In this document: positions 1 through 6,677 of the stretch, piece after piece
Position numbering within the stretch: position 1 is the first letter of the stretch
Layout: every line of letters begins with the position of its first letter
NCBI GenBank assembly: GCA_036847245.1
Contig: DAIUAL010000111.1
Coordinates: 1-10,955, forward strand
DNA: 10,955 nucleotides
Origin: UBA4661 sp002405405
Lineage (GTDB): Bacteria > Bacteroidota > Ignavibacteria > Kapaibacteriales > UBA4661
Direction of reading: 5' to 3'
Made by a program: the position numbers and the translations under genes
The notes under the pieces: generated by a model
The model's input: the letters and a program-made list of their open reading frames with translations, nothing else
Told to the model about the DNA's origin: nothing
Database searches by the model: none

Positions 1-2
1 TG

Positions 3-53
3 GAACACGAAGACGGCGAAGTCCACGAGCATGCACCTTCTGCAGAACACTAA
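3..53 (+). CDS. C-terminal end of an unidentified protein (truncated by window edge)
   Basis: Reading from base 3, the frame is open and ends at a TAA at 51-53. It gives an acidic, histidine-rich tail (EHEDGEVHEHAPSAEH). The frame choice rests mainly on the strong plus-strand terminator that begins 25 nt after this stop. Frame 1 also stays open past the terminator, which makes it a poor candidate. A His/Glu-rich tail can bind metal or simply be a disordered end, and too little is visible to name a family. The gene converges on the minus-strand gene ending at 119. Confidence 0.45.
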   Translation, partial: EHEDGEVHEHAPSAEH

Positions 54-78
54 GCACGAGAAATATATTATGAGAAGC

Positions 79-117
79 AGAGATCCTTTTGTAGAAGAAG
101 GGTCTCTTTTTTTATTT
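79..117 (+). terminator. Intrinsic (rho-independent) terminator
   Basis: AGAGATCC (79-86) pairs with GGGTCTCT (100-107). The stem continues inward with TTTT (87-90) against AGAA (96-99), giving about 12 bp with two G-U pairs and a GTAGA loop. A run of seven T (107-113) and then ATTT follow directly. The T-tract lies on the plus side only, so it terminates the gene ending at 53. The same hairpin read from the minus strand has no T-tract after it. Confidence 0.85.
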
Positions 118-118
118 A

Positions 119-937
119 CTATATACCTTCAGGTAGGTCATATTCGTATACGCCACGACCTGCTTCAACCCCGATGAAGCCACAATCGACATACTCACGC
201 AAAAGTGCGGAAGCCCGATAGCGTTCGTTATGATATGTATCATACAGACTGTCTAAGGTATGCAGAACAATATCAAGACCAATGCGATCTGCCCACTCAA
301 GAGGTCCTTTGGGGTAGTTTGTTGCTAATTTCATTGCAGAGTCAATAGCACGCGGTGAAGCAATGCGTTCAGATAATGCAAAAAAAGCTTCATTGATGAC
401 CATCATAAGAATGCGAGGCAGCACAAAACCCGGACGATCGGCAACAATTTCTGTTTTTTTGCCAAGCATACTAAAGTAGCGTTGAGCCGCATGAATATGT
501 TCTTTCGTTACATTTAATGAGGGAGCAATTTCAATGGTCTCCATCATGTCAAAAAGTCCGGCAATACCATTAAAACGAATAATGGCAGGTATCTCATGAT
601 CCATATACTCAGCTTCCATTGACGAGGCAGTTTCACAAATGGAAGCGGAGAGAAGCAATGCTTCCGGGTGCATAGTGAGTGCTTCGAGTGTTGCTTCGCA
701 TAATTCCCCATCCCATGTCATATCAACAATACATTGCACTTGACCACGAAACTCTGCCGGCTCTTCAAAACAATGTTTACGAAAAGGTTGCAAGACCGGA
801 TCAGTTATATCCCCAATGATGGTATAAGGCATATCCTGTTCATGTAAAAGCCGTGCAATATGTGCAATAGCCAGCTCAGCACTATCGCCGGTAATCATGG
901 TACTCGGAAAGGAGGATGTCATGGTGTAAAGTTGCAT
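119..937 (-). CDS. 3-hydroxyacyl-CoA dehydrogenase family protein, probably non-catalytic
   Basis: This 272-residue protein matches the C-terminal half of 3-hydroxyacyl-CoA dehydrogenases. Visible landmarks are DRPGFVLPRIL (168-177), INEA (181-184), the helical segment ending NYPKGPLEWADRIGLD (207-222), and the closing G-x-GRGVYEY (258-266). These are the dimerisation and substrate domain. The N-terminal half is degenerate. The expected Rossmann GxGxxG reads GDSAEL (17-22), and the HFFNP box carrying the catalytic histidine reads IRFNG (120-124). The partner glutamate may survive as E133. The usual enzyme oxidises 3-hydroxyacyl-CoA with NAD in beta-oxidation or butyryl-CoA metabolism; this one probably cannot. 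It may be a regulatory or structural paralogue. Starts at 937, 922 and 898 are all possible, and none has a clear Shine-Dalgarno site. It lies 95 nt downstream of the 85-residue gene on the same strand, and the two may be cotranscribed. Confidence 0.8.
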   Translation of the reverse strand: MQLYTMTSSFPSTMITGDSAELAIAHIARLLHEQDMPYTIIGDITDPVLQPFRKHCFEEPAEFRGQVQCIVDMTWDGELCEATLEALTMHPEALLLSASICETASSMEAEYMDHEIPAIIRFNGIAGLFDMMETIEIAPSLNVTKEHIHAAQRYFSMLGKKTEIVADRPGFVLPRILMMVINEAFFALSERIASPRAIDSAMKLATNYPKGPLEWADRIGLDIVLHTLDSLYDTYHNERYRASALLREYVDCGFIGVEAGRGVYEYDLPEGI

Positions 938-1032
938 GGCTGATGCTGAAAAAGAAATGGGAAAAAATTATGTAAAGAAACGAGTAGAGGAATGACATCA
1001 TTGTTGTTAGAGCTAAAATATCAGCATACTTC

Positions 1033-1290
1033 TTATGCCTTGCCATAACCCTTATACATATCCCACCGTGCGCTGTACGTAACGATGTTGAAATCTGCAT
1101 CGCGAAGTGTACCGCCCGATGGCGAGAGATAGAATATCCCTATGCGATCTGTTTTAGTTTTAGCAGGTTGATTTTTCTCGTCAAGATAAAACTCAACATG
1201 TTTGTAGCCGAGTTGCAAAGGTGCTGTATCCGCTTGTGTGCGAAGATTCTCTTCTGAAAAGATGCGTACATCGAGAGTTTCTGAAAGCAT
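1033..1290 (-). CDS. Conserved-looking small protein of unknown function (85 aa)
   Basis: I do not recognise this family. The 85-residue product is soluble, with no signal peptide or membrane segment. It mixes charged and aromatic residues as a folded domain does (for example HVEFYLDEKNQPAK, DRIGIFYLSPSGG, and WDMYKGYGKA at the C-terminus). The alternation suggests a small beta-rich fold. Three things support it as a gene: a purine-rich GGGGAAG (1295-1301) 4 nt before the ATG, a well-spaced sigma70-like promoter (1339-1367) placing the transcript start about 40 nt upstream, and non-shadow composition in a region with no other coding candidate. It is divergent from secA and upstream of the dehydrogenase homologue. 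Confidence 0.65.
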   Translation of the reverse strand: MLSETLDVRIFSEENLRTQADTAPLQLGYKHVEFYLDEKNQPAKTKTDRIGIFYLSPSGGTLRDADFNIVTYSARWDMYKGYGKA

Positions 1291-1294
1291 AATT

Positions 1295-1301
1295 CTTCCC
1301 C
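1295..1301 (-). promoter_or_regulatory. Ribosome binding site of the 85-aa gene
   Basis: On the minus strand GGGGAAG lies 4 nt before the ATG at 1290. It is one of only two recognisable Shine-Dalgarno-like sites in the window and supports the chosen start. Confidence 0.5.
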
Positions 1302-1338
1302 GATAAATTCGTGCGAAACAGGATTATTCCTTTAAAAA

Positions 1339-1367
1339 AGGATAAATTGCAAATTACGTTTTTTCAA
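1339..1367 (-). promoter_or_regulatory. Sigma70-like promoter for the 85-aa gene
   Basis: Read on the minus strand: TTGAAA (1362-1367), a 17-nt spacer, then TATCCT (1339-1344). Each hexamer matches consensus at four of six positions and the spacing is ideal. The predicted start near 1332 gives a leader of about 40 nt. The region is A/T-rich, so a chance match is possible. Confidence 0.5.
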
Positions 1368-1416
1368 AAATGACACCTACAATGGTTTTACATTCTTTGA
1401 AAATACTTCGCTTATA

Positions 1417-1431
1417 TGATTGCTTCAATCA
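1417..1431. repeat. Perfect 6-bp dyad upstream of secA
   Basis: TGATTG-CTT-CAATCA forms perfect inverted 6-bp arms around a 3-bp centre, 72 nt before the secA start. It overlaps TATATGAT, a possible -10 element for secA for which I find no well-spaced -35. It has the shape of a small operator, but arms this short occur by chance. Confidence 0.25.
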
Positions 1432-1503
1432 AGAAAGAATTGTTACGATGTTTAATTCACGAAGCCAAATACTATTCATTTTATCATAAAGGTTAAAGAG
1501 TTC

Positions 1504-4500
1504 ATGCTGAAATTTTTAGAAGCATTATTCGGAGGCAACAAACACGCAAAAGACATGAAGCGTATTCGCCCCATTATTGATGATATCAACGAGATTTATA
1601 CATCTCTTTCTGCGCTGTCTGATACAGAGCTTCGTGCAAAGACAGATGAATTTCGCGCAACTATCAATGAACGTGTTCGAGAAATTCGTGCAGAGATCGC
1701 AACACTCAATGAAGAGCTACGAACCGAAGAATTTGATCATGCAGAGATTCAAGAACACTATGAGCGTATCCAAGAGCTTAGTAAAGACGAAGATGCTGCT
1801 ATCGCAGATGTGCTTGATGATATTCTTCCTGAAGTCTTTGCTGTGGTCAAAGAAGTGTGTCGTCGCTTAACTGAACGTCAGCATCGTTACTCGGTTGTAG
1901 GGCACGAAATGACATGGAATATGGTGCCATATGATGTGCAGTTGATTGGTGGCGTTGTATTGCATGAAGGAAAAATTGCCGAAATGGCAACAGGCGAGGG
2001 AAAAACATTGGTCGGTGTTGCACCCATGTACTTAAATGCTTTGCCACAACGTGGTGTGCACTTGATTACTGTGAATGATTACTTGGCGCGTCGCGATAGC
2101 GAGTGGATGAAACCCGTATTTGATTTCTTGGGTATTACTATTGGCTGTATTCAGTCGGATATGGATCCGCAAGAGCGTTTGGAACAGTATAATGCCGATA
2201 TCACCTATGGTACAAACAACGAATTTGGTTTCGACTATCTCCGCGATAATATGGTCGGGTCTGCAACCGATATGGTGCAACAGCGTGGTCATACATTTGC
2301 GATTGTCGATGAGGTTGATTCGGTATTAATCGACGAAGCGCGTACACCATTGATTATTTCAGGTCCGGTGCACCACACTGATCAACGCTTTGAAGAATTG
2401 AATCCCCTTATGCGACGTTTGGTGGAAGCTCAAGCACGACTGTGTGCTAAAGTTGTTGCTGAAGCCGAAGAATATCTTGCCAAGGCAAGTACCGATTCCA
2501 AAGAAGCAAAAGAAGCTCGAGCCAATGCTGGTGTTGCATTGCTTCGTGCATATCGCGGATTGCCAAAAAACAAACGCTTAACCAAGCTCTTCCAAAATCC
2601 TGATAATCTTCGCTTGATGAAAGAAACCGAGATCGAGTATCTCCGTGATCAAGGTACGCGCATGAGTGAAATCGACGAAGAATTATACTATGCTGTAGAT
2701 GAAAAAAATCATGGTATTGACTTGACAGAAAAAGGACGTGAATTCCTTTCGCAACATAACGCCGATAAAGACTTTTTTGTTATTCCTGACATTGCTGCAC
2801 AGCTATCACTGCTCGAAGTTGAGGAGATGGAACCAACACAAAAAGTTCTTAAAAAAGACGAAATGATGCGCATTTATGCCGAGCGGAGCGATCGTATTCA
2901 CACTGTAACGCAGTTGCTTCGAGCGTATTCGTTATATGAAAAAGATGTCGAGTACATCGTTGATGATGGTAAGGTCAAAATTGTTGATGAGCATACCGGT
3001 CGTATTCTCGAGGGTCGTCGCTACTCGGATGGCTTGCATCAGGCAATCGAAGCAAAAGAGGGTGTTGATGTCGAACGTGACACGCAAACATTGGCAACTG
3101 TAACCTTACAGAACTATTTCCGACTGTATAAAAAACTTGCCGGTATGACCGGTACCGCTGAAACAGAAGCGGCTGAGTTTTACGAAATCTATAAGCTGGA
3201 TGTTGTTGTTATTCCAACGAATCGTCCGATTTCTCGTAAAGATTTAGATGATGCCATCTTCCGAACCAAACGTGAAAAGTATAATGCAGTTGTGAACGAG
3301 GTGCAGGAGCAAGTCAAAAATGGTCGTGCTGTTCTTGTTGGTACAACTAGCGTGGAAGTGTCGGAGCTGCTGAGTAAAATGTTAACTCGTCAAAAAGTCA
3401 AGCACAATGTTCTTAATGCTAAGCACCATCAGCGTGAAGCAGAAATTGTCGCTGAAGCAGGTCATGAAGGTGCTGTAACAATTGCCACGAACATGGCAGG
3501 ACGCGGTACGGATATCAAGCTTGTACCAAGTGTACGTACCGCCGGAGGTTTGTGTATCATCGGTACAGAACGACATGAAGCACGCCGTATTGACCGCCAG
3601 CTGCGTGGTCGTTCGGGTCGTCAGGGTGATCCGGGTAGTACTAAGTTTTATTTATCGCTCGAAGACGATTTAATGCGTCTTTTTGGTGGTGACCGCATTG
3701 CGACAATCATGCAAAAACTTGATGTTCCCGAAGGTGAGCCTATTGAACATTCGATGGTCACAAAGTCTGTGGAGCGTGCGCAAAAACGTGTTGAAGAAAA
3801 TAACTTCGGTACGCGCAAGCGGTTGTTGGAGTACGATAATGTGATGAATAAACAGCGCGAGGTAATTTACTCCCGTCGCCAACATGCTTTGCGTGGTGAA
3901 CGTCTGAAAGGTGAGTTGATGGAGTATTTGCGGAGCATGACCGAAGCATGGTACGAAGAATTCCATCCCGAAGGTAATGCAGAGGGGTTGCGTGAAGTGT
4001 TACGTACAACGATTCTCTGCGAAATGGATATTACCGATGGTCAATTGCGTACTATGCGTCCCGAAGAGTTTACCGAGGCAGTCATGGCAATTGCCGAAGA
4101 GTACTATGAGCGCAAAGAGCAAATGCTGGGCGATGAATTTATGGCTCATTTAGAACGCATAGCAATTCTGCAAACTATCGACGACAAATGGCGGGAGCAT
4201 CTGCGTGTGATGGATGAATTGAAAGAGGGTATTCACTTGCGTGCCTATGGTCAAAAAGATCCTCTGCTTGAGTATAAATCAGAAGCATTCAAACTCTTTA
4301 TGGAATTAGAACGCGAGATTAATGTTGAAGCCGTAGAGTTTGCTTTCCGATTTTTCCCGCAAGTGCAAGAGCGAGTTGTCAATGTCGATGGTAATCAGTT
4401 TGCTAATACATCAGCATTGCCGCGTGTGATGACCACAACGTCAAAAGCGATGCAGTTTTCACGTCCTGATGCATCAACCTATTTGGGGGAAGCCGTTGCG

Positions 4501-4686
4501 AATGTCGAAGGTGAATTGCAGCGTCGGTCGGCAGTCGAAGAGCAATCTGTCAAGCGTGCTCCGGTTGTGAATACTGAGCCAAAAATTGGTCGCAATGATC
4601 CATGCCCATTAGATGGTAAAAAGAAATTCAAAAACTGTTGTGGCGCAGAAGGAGCAAAAAGCTGTCTGCGTTTGCATGGAAACTAA
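1504..4686 (+). CDS. secA: Preprotein translocase ATPase SecA
   Basis: SecA is the cytosolic and membrane-peripheral motor that drives unfolded preproteins through SecYEG. Visible motifs: Walker A ATGEGKT (162-168), DEVDS (269-273) followed by DEARTPLIISGP, the PPXD end with the GRRYSDGLHQAIEAKEGV segment (504-521), LAGMTGTAETE (545-555), TNMAGRGTD (662-670), and the second-motor RQLRGRSGRQGDPGS (698-712). The helical wing and scaffold follow (about 760-950), then a variable linker and a C-terminal metal motif. At 1060 residues it is much longer than E. coli SecA (901). Much of the excess lies between about 290 and 480, in line with the long SecA of Bacteroidota and Chlorobiota. The C-terminal motif NDPCPLDGKKKFKNCCG (1031-1047) has Leu1036 where the usual CPCGSGKK form has the second zinc-binding cysteine. 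The ATG at 1504 begins the typical MLKFLEALFGG N-terminus, with only a weak purine-rich upstream sequence. The next gene starts 6 nt after the stop, so the two are likely cotranscribed. Confidence 0.97.
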   Translation: MLKFLEALFGGNKHAKDMKRIRPIIDDINEIYTSLSALSDTELRAKTDEFRATINERVREIRAEIATLNEELRTEEFDHAEIQEHYERIQELSKDEDAAIADVLDDILPEVFAVVKEVCRRLTERQHRYSVVGHEMTWNMVPYDVQLIGGVVLHEGKIAEMATGEGKTLVGVAPMYLNALPQRGVHLITVNDYLARRDSEWMKPVFDFLGITIGCIQSDMDPQERLEQYNADITYGTNNEFGFDYLRDNMVGSATDMVQQRGHTFAIVDEVDSVLIDEARTPLIISGPVHHTDQRFEELNPLMRRLVEAQARLCAKVVAEAEEYLAKASTDSKEAKEARANAGVALLRAYRGLPKNKRLTKLFQNPDNLRLMKETEIEYLRDQGTRMSEIDEELYYAVDEKNHGIDLTEKGREFLSQHNADKDFFVIPDIAAQLSLLEVEEMEPTQKVLKKDEMMRIYAERSDRIHTVTQLLRAYSLYEKDVEYIVDDGKVKIVDEHTGRILEGRRYSDGLHQAIEAKEGVDVERDTQTLATVTLQNYFRLYKKLAGMTGTAETEAAEFYEIYKLDVVVIPTNRPISRKDLDDAIFRTKREKYNAVVNEVQEQVKNGRAVLVGTTSVEVSELLSKMLTRQKVKHNVLNAKHHQREAEIVAEAGHEGAVTIATNMAGRGTDIKLVPSVRTAGGLCIIGTERHEARRIDRQLRGRSGRQGDPGSTKFYLSLEDDLMRLFGGDRIATIMQKLDVPEGEPIEHSMVTKSVERAQKRVEENNFGTRKRLLEYDNVMNKQREVIYSRRQHALRGERLKGELMEYLRSMTEAWYEEFHPEGNAEGLREVLRTTILCEMDITDGQLRTMRPEEFTEAVMAIAEEYYERKEQMLGDEFMAHLERIAILQTIDDKWREHLRVMDELKEGIHLRAYGQKDPLLEYKSEAFKLFMELEREINVEAVEFAFRFFPQVQERVVNVDGNQFANTSALPRVMTTTSKAMQFSRPDASTYLGEAVANVEGELQRRSAVEEQSVKRAPVVNTEPKIGRNDPCPLDGKKKFKNCCGAEGAKSCLRLHGN

Positions 4687-4692
4687 TGAAGA

Positions 4693-5538
4693 ATGACCAT
4701 GCCTCAATATACTGACGAAGATTATGTGTTGTTTGGGCGGCTCCTCACGCTTGCCGTGGAGTGCGCCCATTCTGCATGTACAATTATCAAAGAAGGCTTC
4801 GCTTCTGCACATATTCATGCAGATTCCAAAGAAGGGCGGCATAATCTTGTTACAGAGTATGATCGCCGCTCAGAAGAGCGTATTATCAGTATGATTCGGG
4901 AAATCTTTCCTACACATCGGATTATGGCAGAAGAAAGTCATAATGAGAGTGATAAAACTGCACAAGATGATGAGTATGAGTGGATTATCGACCCTATCGA
5001 TGGTACTGTGAATTTTGCTCATAAAGTGCCAATTTTTTGCGTGAGTATTGCCGTGCGCTATCGCGGTGAAATTATCGTCGGGGTTATTTATCAACCGATA
5101 ACCGATGAACTCTTTACGGCAATACGAGGCAAAGGTGCATATCTAAATGGTGAGCGATTGTCCGTCTCTACTACTCGGAGTCTTCAGGATGCTTTTTTGG
5201 TTACCGGCTTTCCGTATAATGTGTTTGAAAATCCCGGTGCGTGCATTGATCATATTGTCAATTTTTTGGGTATGGGATTGCCTGTACGCCGCTTAGGTTC
5301 CGCGGCATTAGATCTCGCATATCTTGCTGCCGGTCGCTTTGACGGCTATTGGGAAGTCAAATTGCAGGCATGGGATGTTGCAGCAGGACTCTTGATGGTG
5401 GAAGAAGCCGGAGGTATGCTAACCCATTATGATGGTGCTCCATACCGTATCGGCGAACAATTTATGTTGGCATCGAATGGACATATTCATCATGAAATGT
5501 CGCGTATTCTGCTCGATGTTATGCAGGCGAAACAGTAA
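4693..5538 (+). CDS. Inositol monophosphatase family protein (SuhB/IMPase-like)
   Basis: This Mg-dependent phosphatase (281 aa, usual length about 260-280) hydrolyses inositol-1-phosphate or a related sugar phosphate. All metal-site motifs are present: AEES (79-82), WIIDPIDGTVNF (97-108, ligands D100 and D103), and WDVAAG (227-232, D228). The VTEYDR segment (53-58) corresponds to the family's conserved Asp loop, and EEAGG (237-241) closes the fold. The start is either 4693 or the second ATG at 4699; only 6 nt separate it from the secA stop, with no clear Shine-Dalgarno site. In bacteria such proteins act as inositol phosphatases, fructose-1,6-bisphosphatase-like or NADP phosphatases, or (E. 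coli SuhB) with the rRNA antitermination complex. Sequence alone does not settle which applies here. Its position next to nucleotide-sugar genes is compatible with sugar-phosphate metabolism. Confidence 0.92.
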   Translation: MTMPQYTDEDYVLFGRLLTLAVECAHSACTIIKEGFASAHIHADSKEGRHNLVTEYDRRSEERIISMIREIFPTHRIMAEESHNESDKTAQDDEYEWIIDPIDGTVNFAHKVPIFCVSIAVRYRGEIIVGVIYQPITDELFTAIRGKGAYLNGERLSVSTTRSLQDAFLVTGFPYNVFENPGACIDHIVNFLGMGLPVRRLGSAALDLAYLAAGRFDGYWEVKLQAWDVAAGLLMVEEAGGMLTHYDGAPYRIGEQFMLASNGHIHHEMSRILLDVMQAKQ

Positions 5539-5596
5539 GAAGATCCATCAGTTTCCTATATGGCAACATTGAATATACAATCGAAGAAAATCTATG

Positions 5597-5623
5597 GTGA
5601 TCGCAGAGTAAGACGTGATCGCA
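5597..5623. repeat. Direct repeat of GTGATCGCA upstream of rfbB
   Basis: GTGATCGCA occurs at 5597-5605 and again, identically, at 5615-5623, an 18-bp period. Both copies lie in the 113-nt gap before the rfbB start at 5652. Paired half-sites on nearly the same face of the helix would suit a regulator binding site. A weak promoter-like pair (TTGAAT at 5571-5576, 18-nt spacer, TATGGT at 5595-5600) overlaps the first copy. Function is inferred only. Confidence 0.3.
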
Positions 5624-5651
5624 TTTGTTAAATGAAAGAATACTGATTCTC

Positions 5652-6677
5652 ATGCATACAATTCTTGTTACCGGCGGTGCCGGATTTATTGGTAGCAATT
5701 TTATTCGGCAGGCATTACGCACCACCGAATACACCATCGTTAATCTTGATGTTTTGACCTATGCAGGCAATCTTGAAAATCTTCATGATGTCGAGCAGAA
5801 TCCACGGTACCATTTTGTGCATGGATCAATTCTTAATGCTGAACTTATCGAGTATGTCTGTCGAAAATATGCAGTGAATGGTATCATCAATTTTGCTGCT
5901 GAGTCGCATGTTGATCGCTCGATTATGAGCGCGGCACCCTTTGTGAATACGAATGTACAAGGAACATTGGTTTTGCTGGAAATAGCTCGTAAACTTAGTT
6001 TGGAGCGATATCTGCAAATTTCTACTGATGAAGTGTATGGCTCGCTCGGCGATACAGGAGCATTTACCGAAGAAACGCCACTTGCGCCAAATTCACCTTA
6101 TTCCGCATCGAAAGCGAGCGCCGATATGCTTGTGCGTGCCTTTGTCCATACGTATCACCTTCCTGCGCTTATGACGCGATGTTCGAATAATTATGGACCA
6201 TATCAATTCCCTGAAAAACTTATTCCCCTTATGCTCTTGAATGCTATGGAGAATAAATCATTGCCTGTGTATGGCGATGGCATGAATGTACGTGATTGGA
6301 TTCATGTCGAAGACCACAATACAGCTGTTTTAGCGGTATATCAGCGTGGTCGTGTGGGTGAGGTGTACAATATCGGTGCGCGCTCCGAGAAGCCCAATAT
6401 CGAGATTGTCAAAACCATTCTTGCTAAAGTAGGCAAAGATGAAAGTTTGATTACCTATGTGAAAGATCGTCCGGGACATGATCGTCGGTATGCGATTGAT
6501 TCAACTAAAATTGAACAAGAGCTAGGTTGGAAACCCGCTTATAGTTTTGAAGAAGGTATTGAGCACACCGTACAATGGTACAAGAATAATCCTGAATGGT
6601 GCGCCCGTGTTCGTTCCGGTGCGTATATGCAGTACTATGCTTCACAATATGCTCACCGCTCAACATCTGCAGAATGA
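5652..6677 (+). CDS. rfbB: dTDP-glucose 4,6-dehydratase
   Basis: This cytosolic enzyme converts dTDP-glucose to dTDP-4-keto-6-deoxyglucose using bound NAD, the second step toward dTDP-rhamnose and other deoxysugars. The 341-residue product is a full-length extended SDR. It has the nucleotide-binding TGGAGFIG (7-14), NLDVLTYAGN (31-40), AAESHVDRS (82-90), and the STDEVYG active-site loop (124-130) with the Thr-Asp-Glu triad of 4,6-dehydratases. The catalytic Tyr150 and Lys154 lie in YSASK, and the C-terminal DRPGHDRRYAID (272-283) is typical of RmlB/RfbB. An upstream TTG at 5625 is in frame but would add nine residues before the conserved N-terminus, so the ATG at 5652 is preferred. Its TGA overlaps the start of the next gene by 4 nt. 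A closely related NDP-sugar 4,6-dehydratase of other specificity cannot be fully excluded. No rmlA, rmlC or rmlD is in the window. Confidence 0.93.
   Translation: MHTILVTGGAGFIGSNFIRQALRTTEYTIVNLDVLTYAGNLENLHDVEQNPRYHFVHGSILNAELIEYVCRKYAVNGIINFAAESHVDRSIMSAAPFVNTNVQGTLVLLEIARKLSLERYLQISTDEVYGSLGDTGAFTEETPLAPNSPYSASKASADMLVRAFVHTYHLPALMTRCSNNYGPYQFPEKLIPLMLLNAMENKSLPVYGDGMNVRDWIHVEDHNTAVLAVYQRGRVGEVYNIGARSEKPNIEIVKTILAKVGKDESLITYVKDRPGHDRRYAIDSTKIEQELGWKPAYSFEEGIEHTVQWYKNNPEWCARVRSGAYMQYYASQYAHRSTSAE

Noticed and set aside
882..1100. Minus-strand 72-residue open frame with a hydrophobic stretch
   Set aside because: It overlaps both better-supported minus-strand genes in another frame, and its Phe/His-rich middle comes from A/T-rich noncoding sequence.
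3670..3966. Minus-strand 98-residue open frame
   Set aside because: It is antisense to conserved secA sequence, with no domain features.
5625..5651. TTG-initiated extension of rfbB
   Set aside because: It adds nine unconserved residues before the canonical Rossmann start, where an ATG exists.
6596..6673. N-terminal extension of the epimerase from an earlier ATG
   Set aside because: It would lie wholly inside the rfbB reading region and precede the conserved N-terminus; the ATGA overlap at 6674 is the better start.
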